From Thermoproteota archaeon (GTDB lineage Archaea > Korarchaeota > JAOZGF01 > JAOZFZ01), in the NCBI GenBank assembly GCA_027492035.1, contig JAOZFT010000004.1, positions 1-64,000 of the forward strand: a stretch of 64,000 nt of DNA, read 5' to 3'. Position numbers and translations under genes: made by a program. The notes below the pieces were generated by a model. The model was given only the letters and a program-made list of their open reading frames with translations, was not told the origin of the DNA and searched no databases. Position 1 is the stretch's first letter. Each line of letters starts with the position of its first letter. Of the stretch, positions 62,998 to 64,000 are shown in pieces.

Positions 62998-64000
62998 TTT
63001 TTAAACCTTAACATTACCACTCGCGAAAGGCCATCTTTCATTGTTACACCCACTAGCTGGTCAGCTTCAGCTAAAGTTTCCTTTTTAAGTGAAGCTAAAA
63101 TGAACTGGGTTTTTCTTGATTCCTCCTTTAACAACTTAGCGAATTTTTTACAGTTTAAAACATCCAAGGAGGAGTCAACTTCATCAAAAACATAGAAGGG
63201 AGATGGTTTAAATTTCTGGATAGCAAGTATGAAAGCTAAAGCCGTCAACGTTTTTTCTCCACCTGACAAAGCATCTATGTTAACTATTTTCTTTTCTGGA
63301 AGTTTAACTTCAATCACTAAACCGCTCTCTATTTCGTTTTCGTCCTCAAGCCTAAGTTTACCTTCTCCACCTGTTAGTTTATTAAAGACAAAGTTAAAGT
63401 TTGCAGAAACTTTTTCTAAAGTTTTTTTAAACACTTCCTTCTTTTTCTTTTCAATTTTATTAATTAAATCAAGTATTCTCTCCCTCTCCTCCAATACTTT
63501 TTGATACTTACTCTCTAAGTCATCTAATTCTTTTTTGAAAGAAAAATATTCCTCTTCAGCTTTGAAATTTAATTTCCCAAGCTGAGCAATCAATTTTTCA
63601 AGTTTTTCGATTTCCATCTTAGCCTTGTTTTCGTCTATGTCACCGAAAAGGTCTAGTCTTAAGCCTTTACTTTTCACTTCCTTCTTTAATCCTTCAAGTT
63701 CTGAATTTACTACAGCGAAGTTTATTTTTAGTTGCTCAAGTTGTTTTTTGCTCCATATGCTCTCCCTGAAAAAGCGGTCTTCTTCTTCCCTTAACTTTTT
63801 TAGATGCTCCTTAAGTTTTTTCCTTTTACTTCGCAATTCTTCAAAATTCATCCATTGATTTCCCATTTCAAGTAGTTTTTTATTTAATTCATTTATCTCC
63901 TTTTCTAGTTTAAGGTTTTCTTTTTCAAAGCGTTTTATTTCGTCTTCAACCTTAGTTCCTTTTTGGAAAACTGTTTTTTTAGCGTAGCCCCCAAAAACTA
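62994..64000 (-). CDS. smc: SMC chromosome condensation ATPase, C-terminal half (N-terminal part outside window)
   Basis: About 335 residues are visible, open to the window edge. The first codons read FLGGYAKKTVFQ, which looks like the end of the hinge, followed by a coiled-coil arm and the C-terminal head with the signature LSGGEKTLTALAFILAIQKF and Walker B PFYVFDEVDSSLD. An internal ATG at 63866 is not the start; the frame continues through it. The gene is coupled to scpA. The arm between hinge and head is about 190 residues, shorter than the roughly 300 usual. Confidence 0.9.
   Translation of the reverse strand, partial: VFGGYAKKTVFQKGTKVEDEIKRFEKENLKLEKEINELNKKLLEMGNQWMNFEELRSKRKKLKEHLKKLREEEDRFFRESIWSKKQLEQLKINFAVVNSELEGLKKEVKSKGLRLDLFGDIDENKAKMEIEKLEKLIAQLGKLNFKAEEEYFSFKKELDDLESKYQKVLEERERILDLINKIEKKKKEVFKKTLEKVSANFNFVFNKLTGGEGKLRLEDENEIESGLVIEVKLPEKKIVNIDALSGGEKTLTALAFILAIQKFKPSPFYVFDEVDSSLDVLNCKKFAKLLKEESRKTQFILASLKKETLAEADQLVGVTMKDGLSRVVMLRFKK

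Overview
The window is archaeal chromosomal DNA, AT-rich by eye. Evidence for an archaeon: a type II tRNA-Ser with a small intron at the canonical position and no encoded CCA; TATA-like boxes 25-30 bp before several starts; and families that are archaeal or largely so (FEN1, DUF2070, UPF0282, COG1855 PINc-ATPase, Dph6, DUF99, NucS/EndoMS, an aconitase-X phosphomevalonate dehydratase). FtsZ together with SMC-ScpA-ScpB points to a euryarchaeal or deep-branching lineage rather than a typical crenarchaeon. I do not assign a genus. Many genes start with TTG or GTG behind strong GGAGG-type ribosome binding sites, and a few look leaderless.

Layout. 1-1757: the 3'-truncated reverse-strand part of a DUF2070 membrane protein, open to the window edge. 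1758-3477: a gene-poor stretch with frameshifted coding remnants around an ArsR-type metalloregulator. 3478-19275: radical SAM protein, UPF0282 hydrolase, an asparagine-synthetase homologue without its glutaminase Cys, surface proteins, a UPF0182 membrane protein, a polyprenol-kinase-like protein, a compact operon (PD-(D/E)xK-like protein, degenerate HerA-like ATPase, TusA), a decayed MGMT-family gene, a large surface lipoprotein, and NucS with an unknown partner. 19291-29727: Dph6, sugar-nucleotide genes, fused aconitase X, glycosyltransferase, thioredoxin, ScpB and a nucleoside-salvage operon. 29849-36880: TrmJ, tRNA-Ser, surface protein, DUF429, FEN1, WecB and glutamate dehydrogenase. 37096-47234: ferredoxin, MocA/XdhC pair, a toroid/coiled-coil membrane protein, aminotransferase, a DUF4430 + ECF S-component uptake pair, and glnA divergent from an Lrp regulator. 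47327-64000: FtsZ with two palindromes upstream, MobB-FeS, B12-dependent ribonucleotide reductase, DedA, DUF72-SWIM, MIP18, PINc-ATPase, DUF99, TrpRS, CTP synthase, and ScpA-SMC running off the end.

How the genes fit together. GalE-like, UDP-sugar dehydrogenase, WecB and GT4 proteins suggest activated (amino)sugar and uronate synthesis for a surface glycan. The phosphomevalonate dehydratase supports the archaeal mevalonate route to lipids, and the polyprenol-kinase-like protein could act on the products. Glutamine synthetase, glutamate dehydrogenase and the Lrp regulator cover ammonia assimilation. FtsZ and SMC-ScpAB cover division and chromosome organisation. The class II reductase needs adenosylcobalamin, so the DUF4430/ECF pair is a tempting but unproven corrinoid or cofactor uptake candidate.

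The best candidates for something undescribed are the nuclease-like/dead-HerA pair at 13018-14627, the unknown gene translationally coupled to nucS, the 899-residue toroid/coiled-coil/membrane protein at 39126, and the fused aconitase X. No CRISPR array, insertion sequence, rRNA or prophage was seen.
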